A program made the position numbers and the translations under genes. Below are positions 1 to 5,991 of a stretch of DNA of 6,818 nt, in pieces. The stretch's first letter is position 1; each line of letters starts with the position of its first letter. The stretch lies in assembly GCA_046765875.1 (NCBI GenBank), contig JBKPSJ010000235.1:1-6818 (forward strand), read 5' to 3'. The notes under the pieces are model-generated. The model saw nothing but the letters and a program-made list of their open reading frames with translations. It was not told the DNA's origin and made no database searches. The stretch is from DASRHY01 sp046765875 (GTDB lineage: Bacteria; Actinomycetota; Actinomycetes; Propionibacteriales; Kribbellaceae).

Positions 1-67
1 CCTCATCGACGAAGAAGAAGGCCCACGCCGAGAGCCCGTAGCGGGCGACAGCTGTTTCATCGCTCAC
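1..67 (-). CDS. Start of an unidentified protein, cut by the left edge
   Basis: The first 22 codons of a gene are visible, beginning with GTG at 67. Its GTG overlaps the TGA of the nuclease gene by 4 bases (GTGA), the same junction used repeatedly in this operon, and a GAAGG stretch lies just upstream. The peptide begins MSDETAVARYGLSAWAFFFV, with a short aromatic-rich stretch near residues 14-20. This is too little to assign a family or to decide whether the hydrophobic run is a membrane segment. An alternative ATG in another frame at about 60 gives a serine/arginine-rich peptide that looks like a shadow. Continued reading of the same strand suggests the operon extends leftwards. Confidence 0.6.
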   Translation of the reverse strand, partial: MSDETAVARYGLSAWAFFFVDE

Positions 68-378
68 TTGCCTTCACGATAGGCCGCGAAGTCATCACGG
101 TGAAGGACTACATAGTTGTGCCCGCCCAGGTAGAACTCCAGTACCCCGACCCGGTCGAGGCGGGTGGCATTGATCCTGAGCTGGCGCAGGTCATCGGCCT
201 TGATGGTGATCGAGCGCTCATTGTCGGTGCGTTTGTTCTCGATCAGCAGCTCGTCGGAGCGCACGTCGTTGGTGTGCACCCACCCGGACCCGCTGCCGGG
301 CTGGACACGTCCGTTGTAGGCCTTGGCCGTGTCCCGCTCCTGCTGGCGGCTGGCCTTGAGACGGCGGGGGAGGGTCAC
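64..378 (-). CDS. Small PD-(D/E)XK nuclease, Holliday junction resolvase-like
   Basis: This 104-residue protein probably cuts branched DNA such as Holliday junctions during phage recombination. A glycine/serine-rich loop at residues 28-33 (PGSGSG) is followed by Asp38 and Asp42 and then an E-x-K signature (Glu47, Lys49 in LLIENKRT). This order, with a following helix and the strands LEFYLGG and NYVVLHRDDF, fits the Hjc-like branch of the PD-(D/E)XK nuclease fold. It is shorter than cellular resolvases of this class, usually about 120-170 residues. The start is GTG at 378, preceded by GAGG at 384-387, and overlaps the RecA-like gene by 4 bases. Coupling to a recombinase supports a junction-processing role. 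Other PD-(D/E)XK nucleases, such as a structure-specific endonuclease, remain possible; the metal-binding residues are assigned by eye. Confidence 0.72.
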   Translation of the reverse strand: MTLPRRLKASRQQERDTAKAYNGRVQPGSGSGWVHTNDVRSDELLIENKRTDNERSITIKADDLRQLRINATRLDRVGVLEFYLGGHNYVVLHRDDFAAYREGK

Positions 379-1457
379 CGCTTCCTCGCCAGGCGCCGCT
401 TGGGCGCTGGCGCGACGTTGAGCCCGGCGGCCCGCATCGTCTCGACGTAGGCCGTCCGGCGCAGGTCGAGGTCCTCACGCAGCGACTGGAGCAGGGACTC
501 CTTGCCCATCCACTTGCGGTCGTTGAAGCGGTACGTACTGCCGCCGCGGCGGATGATGTCCAGCTCCACCGCCGCCAGCATGATGTCCAGGGCGACGTCG
601 TAGCTGCCAGCGGGGATCCCGTCGAAGGGGGCGAAGTAGAAGTCCACGAGCGCCGTGCGCTGGGGGGCGAAGCTCTTGTTCTTGATCGTGCGGGCGGCGA
701 TCTTGATGCCGATGCGCGGCGTCGACTTGGTCTCCTGCAGCCAGTCGGCCCGGCGCAGCTCGGTGCGGGTGAAGTAGGCGAAGTCCTTGCCCCGACCACC
801 GGGCGTGGTGCGCGGGTCGCCGACCTGGCTGAGCGTGGCCCGCCACTGGTTGACCACGACCAGGGTGCACAGCCGTTCGCCGCCGATCAGGGGGCTGGCC
901 GAGGCCATGCCCATCTTGCGGAAGAACTTGTTGTTCAGCCGCGCCGCCAGTGCCGGGAGGCTGTCGGCCATGTCCCCCTCGTACTCGGCCATCGGGGTGA
1001 GGGCGGGCAGGGAGTCGATCACGATCATGTCCACGGCCCGGTTGGCGGTGAAGCGCACGATGTAATCCTGGGCCGCCTCCATGTGGCTGGTCTTGAACCG
1101 CACGATGCGGTCGAGGTCGCAACCAGCAGTCACCGCCCACGGCTCGACGAACTCCTCGCTGGCGATCCACAGCACGAGGAACTTGGGGTCGAGCGCCTGG
1201 TTGGCGGCGATCATCTTGAGCACGAAGCTCGTCTTGCCGCTGGAGAACTCGCCGATCACCTCGTTGGACACACCGGCGGGCATCCCCCCGCCGAGCATCA
1301 GGTCGAAGCCGATGGCGCCGGTCGTGAGACGAGGGAGCACCTCACGATCGACGCCACGGACGATGGCCCCCTCGCCGTGCTCCCGGCGGACCTCGGCCAT
1401 CAACTCATCGACGGTGAGGTGCTGAGTGGACCTGGGCTTCTTGTCGACGACCGCCAT
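375..1457 (-). CDS. recA: RecA-like DNA recombinase
   Basis: This 360-residue protein is an ATP-dependent strand-exchange recombinase that should form filaments on single-stranded DNA. The Walker A motif is at residues 69-77 (GEFSSGKTS; cellular RecA has GPESSGKTT). The catalytic glutamate region is ASEEF at 99-103 and the Walker B strand ends in Asp148 (DMIVIDS). An L1-like segment, EGDMADSLPALAAR (160-173), matches the RecA pattern EGEIGDSHMGLAAR. Asn203-Gln204 and the L2-like GDPRTTPGG (213-221) follow. A RecA-type C-terminal domain is also recognisable at about 298-344. The tail is strongly basic (residues 351-360), whereas bacterial RecA ends in acidic residues. ATG at 1457 overlaps the preceding TGA by one base; I see no clear ribosome binding site, so translation may depend on coupling. 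Length is close to the usual 350 or so. The symbol is by family; it is clearly divergent from host RecA. Confidence 0.93.
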   Translation of the reverse strand: MAVVDKKPRSTQHLTVDELMAEVRREHGEGAIVRGVDREVLPRLTTGAIGFDLMLGGGMPAGVSNEVIGEFSSGKTSFVLKMIAANQALDPKFLVLWIASEEFVEPWAVTAGCDLDRIVRFKTSHMEAAQDYIVRFTANRAVDMIVIDSLPALTPMAEYEGDMADSLPALAARLNNKFFRKMGMASASPLIGGERLCTLVVVNQWRATLSQVGDPRTTPGGRGKDFAYFTRTELRRADWLQETKSTPRIGIKIAARTIKNKSFAPQRTALVDFYFAPFDGIPAGSYDVALDIMLAAVELDIIRRGGSTYRFNDRKWMGKESLLQSLREDLDLRRTAYVETMRAAGLNVAPAPKRRLARKR

Positions 1458-1912
1458 CACTGACCGGACGGCGGAGCCGGGTGGGAGGCGGCGTACTGCG
1501 TGAGGTCCAGGATGGCACCGGAGTAGCCGCAGTCCATGCACATCGGCGCCGGGGCCTTGGACATCGTGCGCAGCTGGTCGTTCATCGTGCGCAACACCTT
1601 GCGCTCGAAGTAGCGCGGGCTCTGGCACTCGGGGCAACCGAAGGGCTCGAACTTGGTGCCATCACCGGCGCCGAGCTTGGCCCACTCCGCCGCCGCCACC
1701 TCGGGAGCGATGCGGTGCTCCCGCAGCGCCTGGGCGAGCTGCTGCTTGTAGTTGGCGACGTCGAGCGTCTGGGTCACCGGCGTTGCAGGCTGGACGACCT
1801 GCGGGTAGATCGGCGGGGTGAGGGTCGTGGTGGCGTACTGGACCGGCGCTGACGCTGGCGCTGGCGTGGGGTGGGCGCGCAGGCGATTGGCCCACCATTC
1901 GGTTGTGCTCAC
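1457..1912 (-). CDS. Zinc-ribbon protein of unknown function
   Basis: This 151-residue protein has three visible parts. Residues 1-50 are rich in proline, alanine and threonine and are probably disordered. Residues 51-82 look helical and amphipathic. Residues 91-133 form a four-cysteine zinc ribbon with Cys93/Cys96 (GCPEC) and Cys125/Cys128 (MCMDCG). Such ribbons usually bind nucleic acid or protein partners, but the sequence names no specific function. The start is GTG at 1912, with GGAGG at 1919-1923 six bases upstream, overlapping the previous gene by 4 bases. It sits directly upstream of the RecA-like gene, so a role as a recombination or replication accessory, for example a mediator loading RecA, is a guess from position only. 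The same frame is open further upstream, but the strong ribosome binding site and overlap decide this start. Confidence 0.82.
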   Translation of the reverse strand: MSTTEWWANRLRAHPTPAPASAPVQYATTTLTPPIYPQVVQPATPVTQTLDVANYKQQLAQALREHRIAPEVAAAEWAKLGAGDGTKFEPFGCPECQSPRYFERKVLRTMNDQLRTMSKAPAPMCMDCGYSGAILDLTQYAASHPAPPSGQ

Positions 1913-2253
1913 TGAGACCCTCCGAGGCTGACGAGTGCGATGAAGAACGAGATGAGGTCCTCGCCGAGGCTCCGATGATAGTTGGGGTGCTCGGCGTTGA
2001 TCAACGATGCTGCAGCAGCCTCGTACAGCTGGGCGTAACTGATCATCTGGATCGAGTTGACCGTGGCCGGGGGGCCGCCCAGCCCGGCGCCCAGGCTGAA
2101 CCACGGGGTGCCCGCCGCCTGGCGCTCGACCTCGTCGACATCGAGTGACGGTGGCGGCAGCCCGAGCAGGTTGCACACGTCGGACCCGTACGGGTGGAAG
2201 GCAATCATCAGGAACCGCCGCTGCTCGTGAGGAGCGATGACGGTGGTGCTCAC
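1909..2253 (-). CDS. Hypothetical phage protein, 114 residues
   Basis: I do not recognise this protein. It begins MSTTVIAPHEQRRF, has a Pro/Gly-rich middle (GLPPPS near 31-36 and LGAGLGGPP near 54-62) and a predicted-helical second half (about 66-88) with small hydrophobic residues. It ends with a hydrophobic helix-like stretch at about 99-110 (DLISFFIALVSL), which looks too short and too late for a typical transmembrane anchor but could be a packing or membrane-touching segment. There is one cysteine (Cys27) and no catalytic motif I can name. The GTG at 2253 overlaps the polymerase stop by 4 bases, and GGAGG at 2259-2263 is five bases upstream, so initiation is well supported. Its place between polymerase and recombination genes suggests a replication accessory, by inference only. 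Confidence 0.78.
   Translation of the reverse strand: MSTTVIAPHEQRRFLMIAFHPYGSDVCNLLGLPPPSLDVDEVERQAAGTPWFSLGAGLGGPPATVNSIQMISYAQLYEAAAASLINAEHPNYHRSLGEDLISFFIALVSLGGSQ
1919..1923 (-). promoter_or_regulatory. Ribosome binding site deciding the GTG start at 1912
   Basis: GGAGG lies six bases before GTG 1912, inside the end of the 114-residue gene. This start region (GGAGG, short spacer, GTGAGCAC) closely resembles the one at 2253, and both proteins begin MSTT. Confidence 0.75.
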
Positions 2254-4406
2254 GACTTCCTCCAGTGGTCGTCGACTGTCCCCGAGGTTACGAGGTCGCA
2301 CCATCCGCGCAGGAACGGCTCGTGGGTGAACGGGTTGACCACATCACCCATGATCGACTCCATGATCTCCTTGCCCTCCTCGCCGTGACGCTCGGGAGCG
2401 ATGGCGACCAGCTCGTCGTGGATGTTCATCACCAGCTGCAGGGGGAAGCCGTCAGTGTCGATGAACGACTGCAGATCGATCATCGCCACCTTGATCACGT
2501 CGGCGGCGGTGCCCTGGATGATGGCGTTGATCGCCTGGCGCTCGGCGTGGCGGAGCATCCCCTTGAGCTTCTTCCACTCCTCCTTGTTCTTGGCCCGGGC
2601 CGGGTTGATCAACAGGTGGGGCAGGCGGCGCCGACGGCCGAGCTGGGTCTCCACGTACGGCGGCACGACCAGATGGCGGTCCCCGTTGGCCTGGCTGTAC
2701 ACCGCCCGGGCTCGGGCGGCGCGCAGCTCCCGGGCCTTCCACGGGTTGATGCGGGAGAACGCCCGGTAGTAGTCGTTGAGGACCTTCTCGGCGTGCTCGA
2801 TCGGCAGGTTGAGCTTGCCCGCCAGGCCGTAGGCCGTGCCCCCGTAGCCGAGCATGAAGTTGGGCATCTTGCCGTAGCGGTTGCGCTTCTCGGCGTCGAT
2901 CGCGGACAGGTCCTCACGCAGGACGGCGGCGGCGGTACCGGCGTGCACGTCGACCCCGGACCGGAAGATCGCCTGCAGCGTCGGGTCCTCGGCGTACATG
3001 CCGATGAACCGCAGCTCGATCTGGTCGTAGTCAACAGCGATGACGACGTAGCCGGGCGGGGCGATGAACATCTCCCGCATATCGGAGTCGCGGGGGATGT
3101 TGTGCACGTTGGGCTCCCGGCACGACAGGCGTCCGGTGCCAGCACGATCCTGGGTGAAGTTCGGATGCAGGCGCCCGGCGTGATCCAGGCGCGAGCCCAT
3201 GCCGATGATGTAGGTGCCCATGATCTTCTGGTTCTCGGCGTACTCCAGGAGGAGCTTGGCGACCTCGGCCGCCGGTGTGGCCATGCCGTCACCGTCGATG
3301 TCGTTGCTGATCCGCTCCAGGGTCTCGGCGTCGGTCGACGGAGCCTTGGTCTTCTCGGTCCGCTTGAGCACACGAGCCTTGTACTTCTTGTAGATCAGCT
3401 CCGAGATCTGGACGTTGGCATTGGGGTTGAAGTCCTGCGGAGCCCCGTAGTCGACGATCAATTGGTCGACCGCATCGTTCATCTTCTGTGTGTATACCGG
3501 GCGCAGCTTCTCGACCTTGCCCGTGTCGATGTCGATGCCCCGGTACTCCTTGCGCATCAGCACGCCGTACAGGCGCTGCTCGACGGCCTCGTGGTACGCC
3601 AACAGCTGCGGGTTGGCCCGCAGGTAGGGCATGATCCGCCGGGTCCAGATCAGCCAGGCGAAGCGGGCGTCCTGCTCGGTGTAGCGGGCGGCGTGGTAGA
3701 AGCCGAAGTTCTGCACGCCGCGGGAGCCGAGCTTGTCGTAGGTGTGGCCGAAGTGGTACTTGACCTCGTTCTCCAGGCTGTGCTTCATCAGGGCGTTCTC
3801 GTCGACCAGGCTCTGGCCGACGGCGATGTCCCCGTAGGGGCCCGGGATGAACTCACCGTCGTAGTACTTGACGAGGGTCTTGATGTCGAACTTCAGCTCC
3901 TGGTTGACCTTGCGGATGCTGGTGTCGAAGAACAGCGGGCGCAGGATGGCCAGCGCCTCGTCCGGGGCTAGCTGCTCCGGGCGAGGACCGAACACCGCAG
4001 GCTCGACGATCTTGATCATGCGCTTGGAGACGGCGCCGTTGGCCGTGTACAGCCGCGGGTCGCCCGCGGAGTACACATCCGATGCCGGACGACGGGTCTC
4101 ACGCTGGGGGGTGATCAGCTCGCCCAGCGGGTGGTCGACGGGGATGGAGTCCGAGCGCCCGTAGGTCGCCAGGCCGATCCAGATCACCTCGTTGACGAGC
4201 GGATCCGTCGCCCGCAGGCGGAACAGCTCGTACCAGGACTGGTCGTCGGGCGAGCGTTGCTTCTTGGTCAGCTTGTCGAGACGGGCGAAGCGCTCCGCCT
4301 CCTCGGGCGTCGGTCGGTAGATCGTCTCCAGGTCGAAGACGAAGGCGTCGTGGCGGCGGTACTCGGTGACGAGGTCCGCCAGGTCGGACGCCGTCGTGAT
4401 GATCAC
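2250..4406 (-). CDS. polA: Family A DNA polymerase with 3'-5' exonuclease
   Basis: This 718-residue enzyme is the likely replicative polymerase of the phage. Proofreading exonuclease motifs are intact: Exo I with Asp25 and Glu27 (FDLET), Exo II at 168-174 (NQELKFD) and Exo III with Tyr242 and Asp246 (YTEQD). In the polymerase domain I see TGRLSCREPNVHNIP (424-438), motif A with Asp459 and the steric-gate Glu464 (DYDQIELR), motif B with Lys513, Phe517 and Tyr521, and motif C with His663, Asp664 and Glu665 (NIHDEL). There is no 5'-3' nuclease domain, so the layout resembles Klenow fragment or T7 polymerase. The spacing between Exo I and Exo II (about 140 residues) is long. Where E. coli motif B has Arg754, this protein has Asn509, flanked by Arg508 and Arg510. 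The start is GTG at 4406, overlapping the SSB-like gene by 4 bases (GTGA). Confidence 0.96.
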   Translation of the reverse strand: MIITTASDLADLVTEYRRHDAFVFDLETIYRPTPEEAERFARLDKLTKKQRSPDDQSWYELFRLRATDPLVNEVIWIGLATYGRSDSIPVDHPLGELITPQRETRRPASDVYSAGDPRLYTANGAVSKRMIKIVEPAVFGPRPEQLAPDEALAILRPLFFDTSIRKVNQELKFDIKTLVKYYDGEFIPGPYGDIAVGQSLVDENALMKHSLENEVKYHFGHTYDKLGSRGVQNFGFYHAARYTEQDARFAWLIWTRRIMPYLRANPQLLAYHEAVEQRLYGVLMRKEYRGIDIDTGKVEKLRPVYTQKMNDAVDQLIVDYGAPQDFNPNANVQISELIYKKYKARVLKRTEKTKAPSTDAETLERISNDIDGDGMATPAAEVAKLLLEYAENQKIMGTYIIGMGSRLDHAGRLHPNFTQDRAGTGRLSCREPNVHNIPRDSDMREMFIAPPGYVVIAVDYDQIELRFIGMYAEDPTLQAIFRSGVDVHAGTAAAVLREDLSAIDAEKRNRYGKMPNFMLGYGGTAYGLAGKLNLPIEHAEKVLNDYYRAFSRINPWKARELRAARARAVYSQANGDRHLVVPPYVETQLGRRRRLPHLLINPARAKNKEEWKKLKGMLRHAERQAINAIIQGTAADVIKVAMIDLQSFIDTDGFPLQLVMNIHDELVAIAPERHGEEGKEIMESIMGDVVNPFTHEPFLRGWCDLVTSGTVDDHWRKS
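2259..2263 (-). promoter_or_regulatory. Ribosome binding site deciding the GTG start at 2253
   Basis: GGAGG lies five bases before GTG 2253, inside the last codons of the polymerase gene. It decides the start of the 114-residue protein against a longer upstream reading of the same frame. Confidence 0.75.
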
Positions 4407-5185
4407 TCGCCGGTGATCTCCCGGGCGATCTCCTCCAGCTCCTCGTAGCTCACGACTTCCTTCTCGAAGTCCTCCTGGGTGTACTTCTCGATGGCGTCGA
4501 TCTCCTCCTGCGACGGCAGGTAGTAGTCCGAGTAGTCATCGATGACGTCCTCGTCACGCCGGTAGTCGGTCAGCTCGTAGCGCGTGTTGGTCTTCGTCGA
4601 GCCCTCCCGGGCGAGGAGGTAGTACCGACGCGGCAGCGGCTTGGTGCGCGCCGACTGGGCGAACGCCTTGATCTTGTTGTACACCGTCTTTGACGGTGTG
4701 TAGCTGTAGTGCACCGGCTCGGTCTCGCTGATCACGATGATGTTGAAGCGGTGCTCACCGTTGGGTGCGTCACCGAGCGCACACAGCGGGCACGCCTCGG
4801 TGTCACTGCCGTCGCCCAGGCAGGGGAACGAGCGCCGACCCTGAGGCCGGTCCCGCTCGTCGAGCCAGTGGATCAGCACGTTGGCGTAGGGCAGCGGGTC
4901 GAGGAACTTGATCACGGTCTCGCTGTCGGCCTTGGGGCGGAAGTTGCGGGTGAACTCGTTCTGGTCGATGCCCTCGCCCCAGCCCGGCTTGTTGAGGCCG
5001 GAGGCGTCGGGGCGGGCGCGGGCGGCGCTCTTCTTGGCTGCGCTCAGCTTGGCCGGGCGCGCCCCGTTGCCGTCGTCGTCAACCGGCGCCCGGACGGCGA
5101 GCTTCTTGGTCGGCACCGCCTTCTTCTTCAGCGCCAGCTTCTTGGGCGCGGGCGCGGTAGCGGCCTTCTTCTTCAGGGTCGGCAT
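4403..5185 (-). CDS. ssb: Putative phage single-stranded DNA-binding protein
   Basis: Read from ATG at 5185 this is a 260-residue protein, likely the phage single-strand binding protein that coats DNA during replication. Residues 1-58 are Lys/Ala/Pro-rich with 17 basic and 3 acidic residues, like a flexible DNA-binding tail. A globular middle (about 70-210) carries a zinc-site pattern with Cys122, Cys132, Cys135 (CPLC) and perhaps His145, comparable in idea to the zinc site of T4 gp32. The final 34 residues (227-260) have 14 acidic and 3 basic residues, as expected of SSB tails that recruit partners. AAGGAGG at 5190-5196 lies four bases upstream of the ATG, the best ribosome binding site in the window. 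It directly precedes the polymerase with a 4-base overlap. The identification rests on architecture and context; a different zinc-containing nucleic-acid binding protein is possible. Confidence 0.7.
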   Translation of the reverse strand: MPTLKKKAATAPAPKKLALKKKAVPTKKLAVRAPVDDDGNGARPAKLSAAKKSAARARPDASGLNKPGWGEGIDQNEFTRNFRPKADSETVIKFLDPLPYANVLIHWLDERDRPQGRRSFPCLGDGSDTEACPLCALGDAPNGEHRFNIIVISETEPVHYSYTPSKTVYNKIKAFAQSARTKPLPRRYYLLAREGSTKTNTRYELTDYRRDEDVIDDYSDYYLPSQEEIDAIEKYTQEDFEKEVVSYEELEEIAREITGE

Positions 5186-5524
5186 CTTTCCTCCTTGAGC
5201 TTCATGGTAGGTGTGTATTGGGGTCGGCTCGACCGGTATCCCGGTGAACCACAGGATCTGGCGGATGCCATCACCCGAGACGACGTAGACCAGATCGTCG
5301 TCGATCAGGTCCTTGGACCGTCGCCTGATCGTCTCGGCCACGGTGACCGAGTACCCCTGGGCCATGGCCTCGGCCCGTATCTCGGTGCGGGTACAGGGAC
5401 GGCCGATGCGGTTCATCATCTCGACGCACTGGGCCGTGCGCGGCGCGAGGTTGGGGATCAGCCGGTAGACGGCCTTGTGCGAGGTCTCGGGATCAGTCCC
5501 TCGGACGTACTTGTTCCCGTTCAA
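4403..5524 (-). CDS. Winged-helix domain reading in frame into the SSB-like protein
   Basis: A reading frame starts at TTG 5524, overlapping the stop of the MerR-like gene by 4 bases (TTGA), with GGAAGG at 5532-5537 seven bases upstream. Its first 113 codons encode a convincing winged-helix DNA-binding module: TDPETSHKA (10-18), helices around 30-72 (TRTEIRAEA, then TIRRRSKDLIDDDLVYVV at about 65-82) and a closing strand RQILWF. No stop codon separates this from the SSB-like ATG at 5185, so translation from 5524 would make a 373-residue fusion. The last dozen codons before 5185 are A/T-richer and poorer in G/C third positions than the rest, looking like an untranslated leader. Either a true fusion is made alongside the shorter SSB, or a stop was lost by mutation or sequencing error. 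The DNA-binding domain itself is well supported; the fusion is directly seen but its biological reality is uncertain. Confidence 0.6.
   Translation of the reverse strand: MNGNKYVRGTDPETSHKAVYRLIPNLAPRTAQCVEMMNRIGRPCTRTEIRAEAMAQGYSVTVAETIRRRSKDLIDDDLVYVVSGDGIRQILWFTGIPVEPTPIHTYHEAQGGKMPTLKKKAATAPAPKKLALKKKAVPTKKLAVRAPVDDDGNGARPAKLSAAKKSAARARPDASGLNKPGWGEGIDQNEFTRNFRPKADSETVIKFLDPLPYANVLIHWLDERDRPQGRRSFPCLGDGSDTEACPLCALGDAPNGEHRFNIIVISETEPVHYSYTPSKTVYNKIKAFAQSARTKPLPRRYYLLAREGSTKTNTRYELTDYRRDEDVIDDYSDYYLPSQEEIDAIEKYTQEDFEKEVVSYEELEEIAREITGE
5118..5176. repeat. 14-bp direct repeat pair within the SSB lysine-rich tail
   Basis: The plus-strand sequence GCCTTCTTCTTCAG occurs at 5118-5131 and again at 5163-5176, exactly 45 bases (15 codons) apart. 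On the coding strand each copy encodes the peptide LKKKA. The in-frame spacing suggests growth of the basic tail by repeat duplication, and the copies could support slippage that changes tail length without breaking the frame. Confidence 0.7.
5190..5196 (-). promoter_or_regulatory. Strong ribosome binding site for the SSB-like gene
   Basis: AAGGAGG on the minus strand lies four bases before ATG 5185 and is a near-perfect anti-Shine-Dalgarno match. It lies inside the open frame of the upstream winged-helix gene and is the main reason for choosing 5185 as an independent start. Confidence 0.85.
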
Positions 5525-5991
5525 CCGAGAGCCTTCCACGCCCGTACGACAAGGGTTGTGAACAGCTTCCACTGCGGACGGTGACCGGGCTTGCGGGGCA
5601 TGCTCACGCCCGCCTCGTTGGCCGCCTCGATGACGGCCTCGACCTGGGCCCGGGTGTACAGGCGCCGACCGGCGGGCGCCTTGCCCGGGATCGGTCCCTC
5701 CTTGGGGGCCTGGGTGCGGTAGCGCGACGGAGGCAGGATCCGCTGGCGCTCCCACTTGTAGATCGCCTTGGTCGACACGCCGATGGCCTCGGCCAGCGCA
5801 CCGACAGGGAAGACCTCGACCTCCTCGCCGCGCAGGAACTTGAGCTGGGGGTGGTCGTCCCACGAGGGTTCAGGAACGGCCGCGGTCTCGGGCGGGGGAG
5901 CACCGCGCTCGGCGCGAGCCCGTCGTGACGGTGCACCGCCGGGGAAGATGACGGCGTCGAGGGCATCGGGTTCAGACTGGTGCGCACTCAT
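5521..5991 (-). CDS. MerR-like helix-turn-helix DNA-binding protein
   Basis: This 156-residue protein has a disordered, Ala/Pro/Arg-rich N-terminus (about 1-45) followed by a MerR-type DNA-binding unit. The helix-turn-helix is at about 60-82 (FPVGALAEAIGVSTKAIYKW), then ERQRILPPSRYRT, and the wing-like RRLYTRAQVEAVIEAA at 109-124. There is no effector domain, so it resembles the short MerR/excisionase-like regulators of phages. A basic/aromatic C-terminus (RPQWKLF at 138-144) may add DNA contacts. I prefer ATG 5991, which overlaps the upstream 59-residue gene by 20 bases; an in-frame ATG at 6003 would add four residues, and neither has a clear ribosome binding site. Its place just before the replication genes suggests control of the operon or origin binding, which is inference. 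Confidence 0.82.
   Translation of the reverse strand: MSAHQSEPDALDAVIFPGGAPSRRARAERGAPPPETAAVPEPSWDDHPQLKFLRGEEVEVFPVGALAEAIGVSTKAIYKWERQRILPPSRYRTQAPKEGPIPGKAPAGRRLYTRAQVEAVIEAANEAGVSMPRKPGHRPQWKLFTTLVVRAWKALG
5532..5537 (-). promoter_or_regulatory. Ribosome binding site supporting the TTG start at 5524
   Basis: GGAAGG lies seven bases before TTG 5524. Together with the TTGA stop/start overlap it favours this rare start over the in-frame GTG at 5539, which has no comparable purine run before it. Confidence 0.6.

Noticed and set aside
1458..1637. Upstream extension of the RecA-like frame to 1637
   Set aside because: It overlaps the zinc-ribbon gene including its cysteine motif, and the extra residues do not resemble RecA. 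ATG 1457 gives a normal RecA length and start.
2265..3971. Long plus-strand open frame (568 codons) opposite the polymerase gene
   Set aside because: It is antisense to clear polymerase motifs. Its Val/Leu/Gly/Arg/Asp-rich composition is typical of shadow frames in high-GC DNA, and it shows no family motif.
5173..5205. Ten-codon mini frame starting at ATG 5205 and overlapping the SSB start, considered as a leader peptide
   Set aside because: It has no ribosome binding site of its own, and its sequence is explained by the AAGGAGG site and SSB start.
4709..5584. Plus-strand open frame (291 codons) across the SSB and winged-helix region
   Set aside because: It has shadow composition, spans two opposite-strand coding regions and ends inside a third, with no recognisable domain.
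5525..5863. Extension of the winged-helix/SSB frame upstream of TTG 5524
   Set aside because: This part lies inside the MerR-like gene in another frame and encodes low-complexity Gly/Arg/Pro-rich sequence. The ribosome binding site and TTGA overlap favour 5524.
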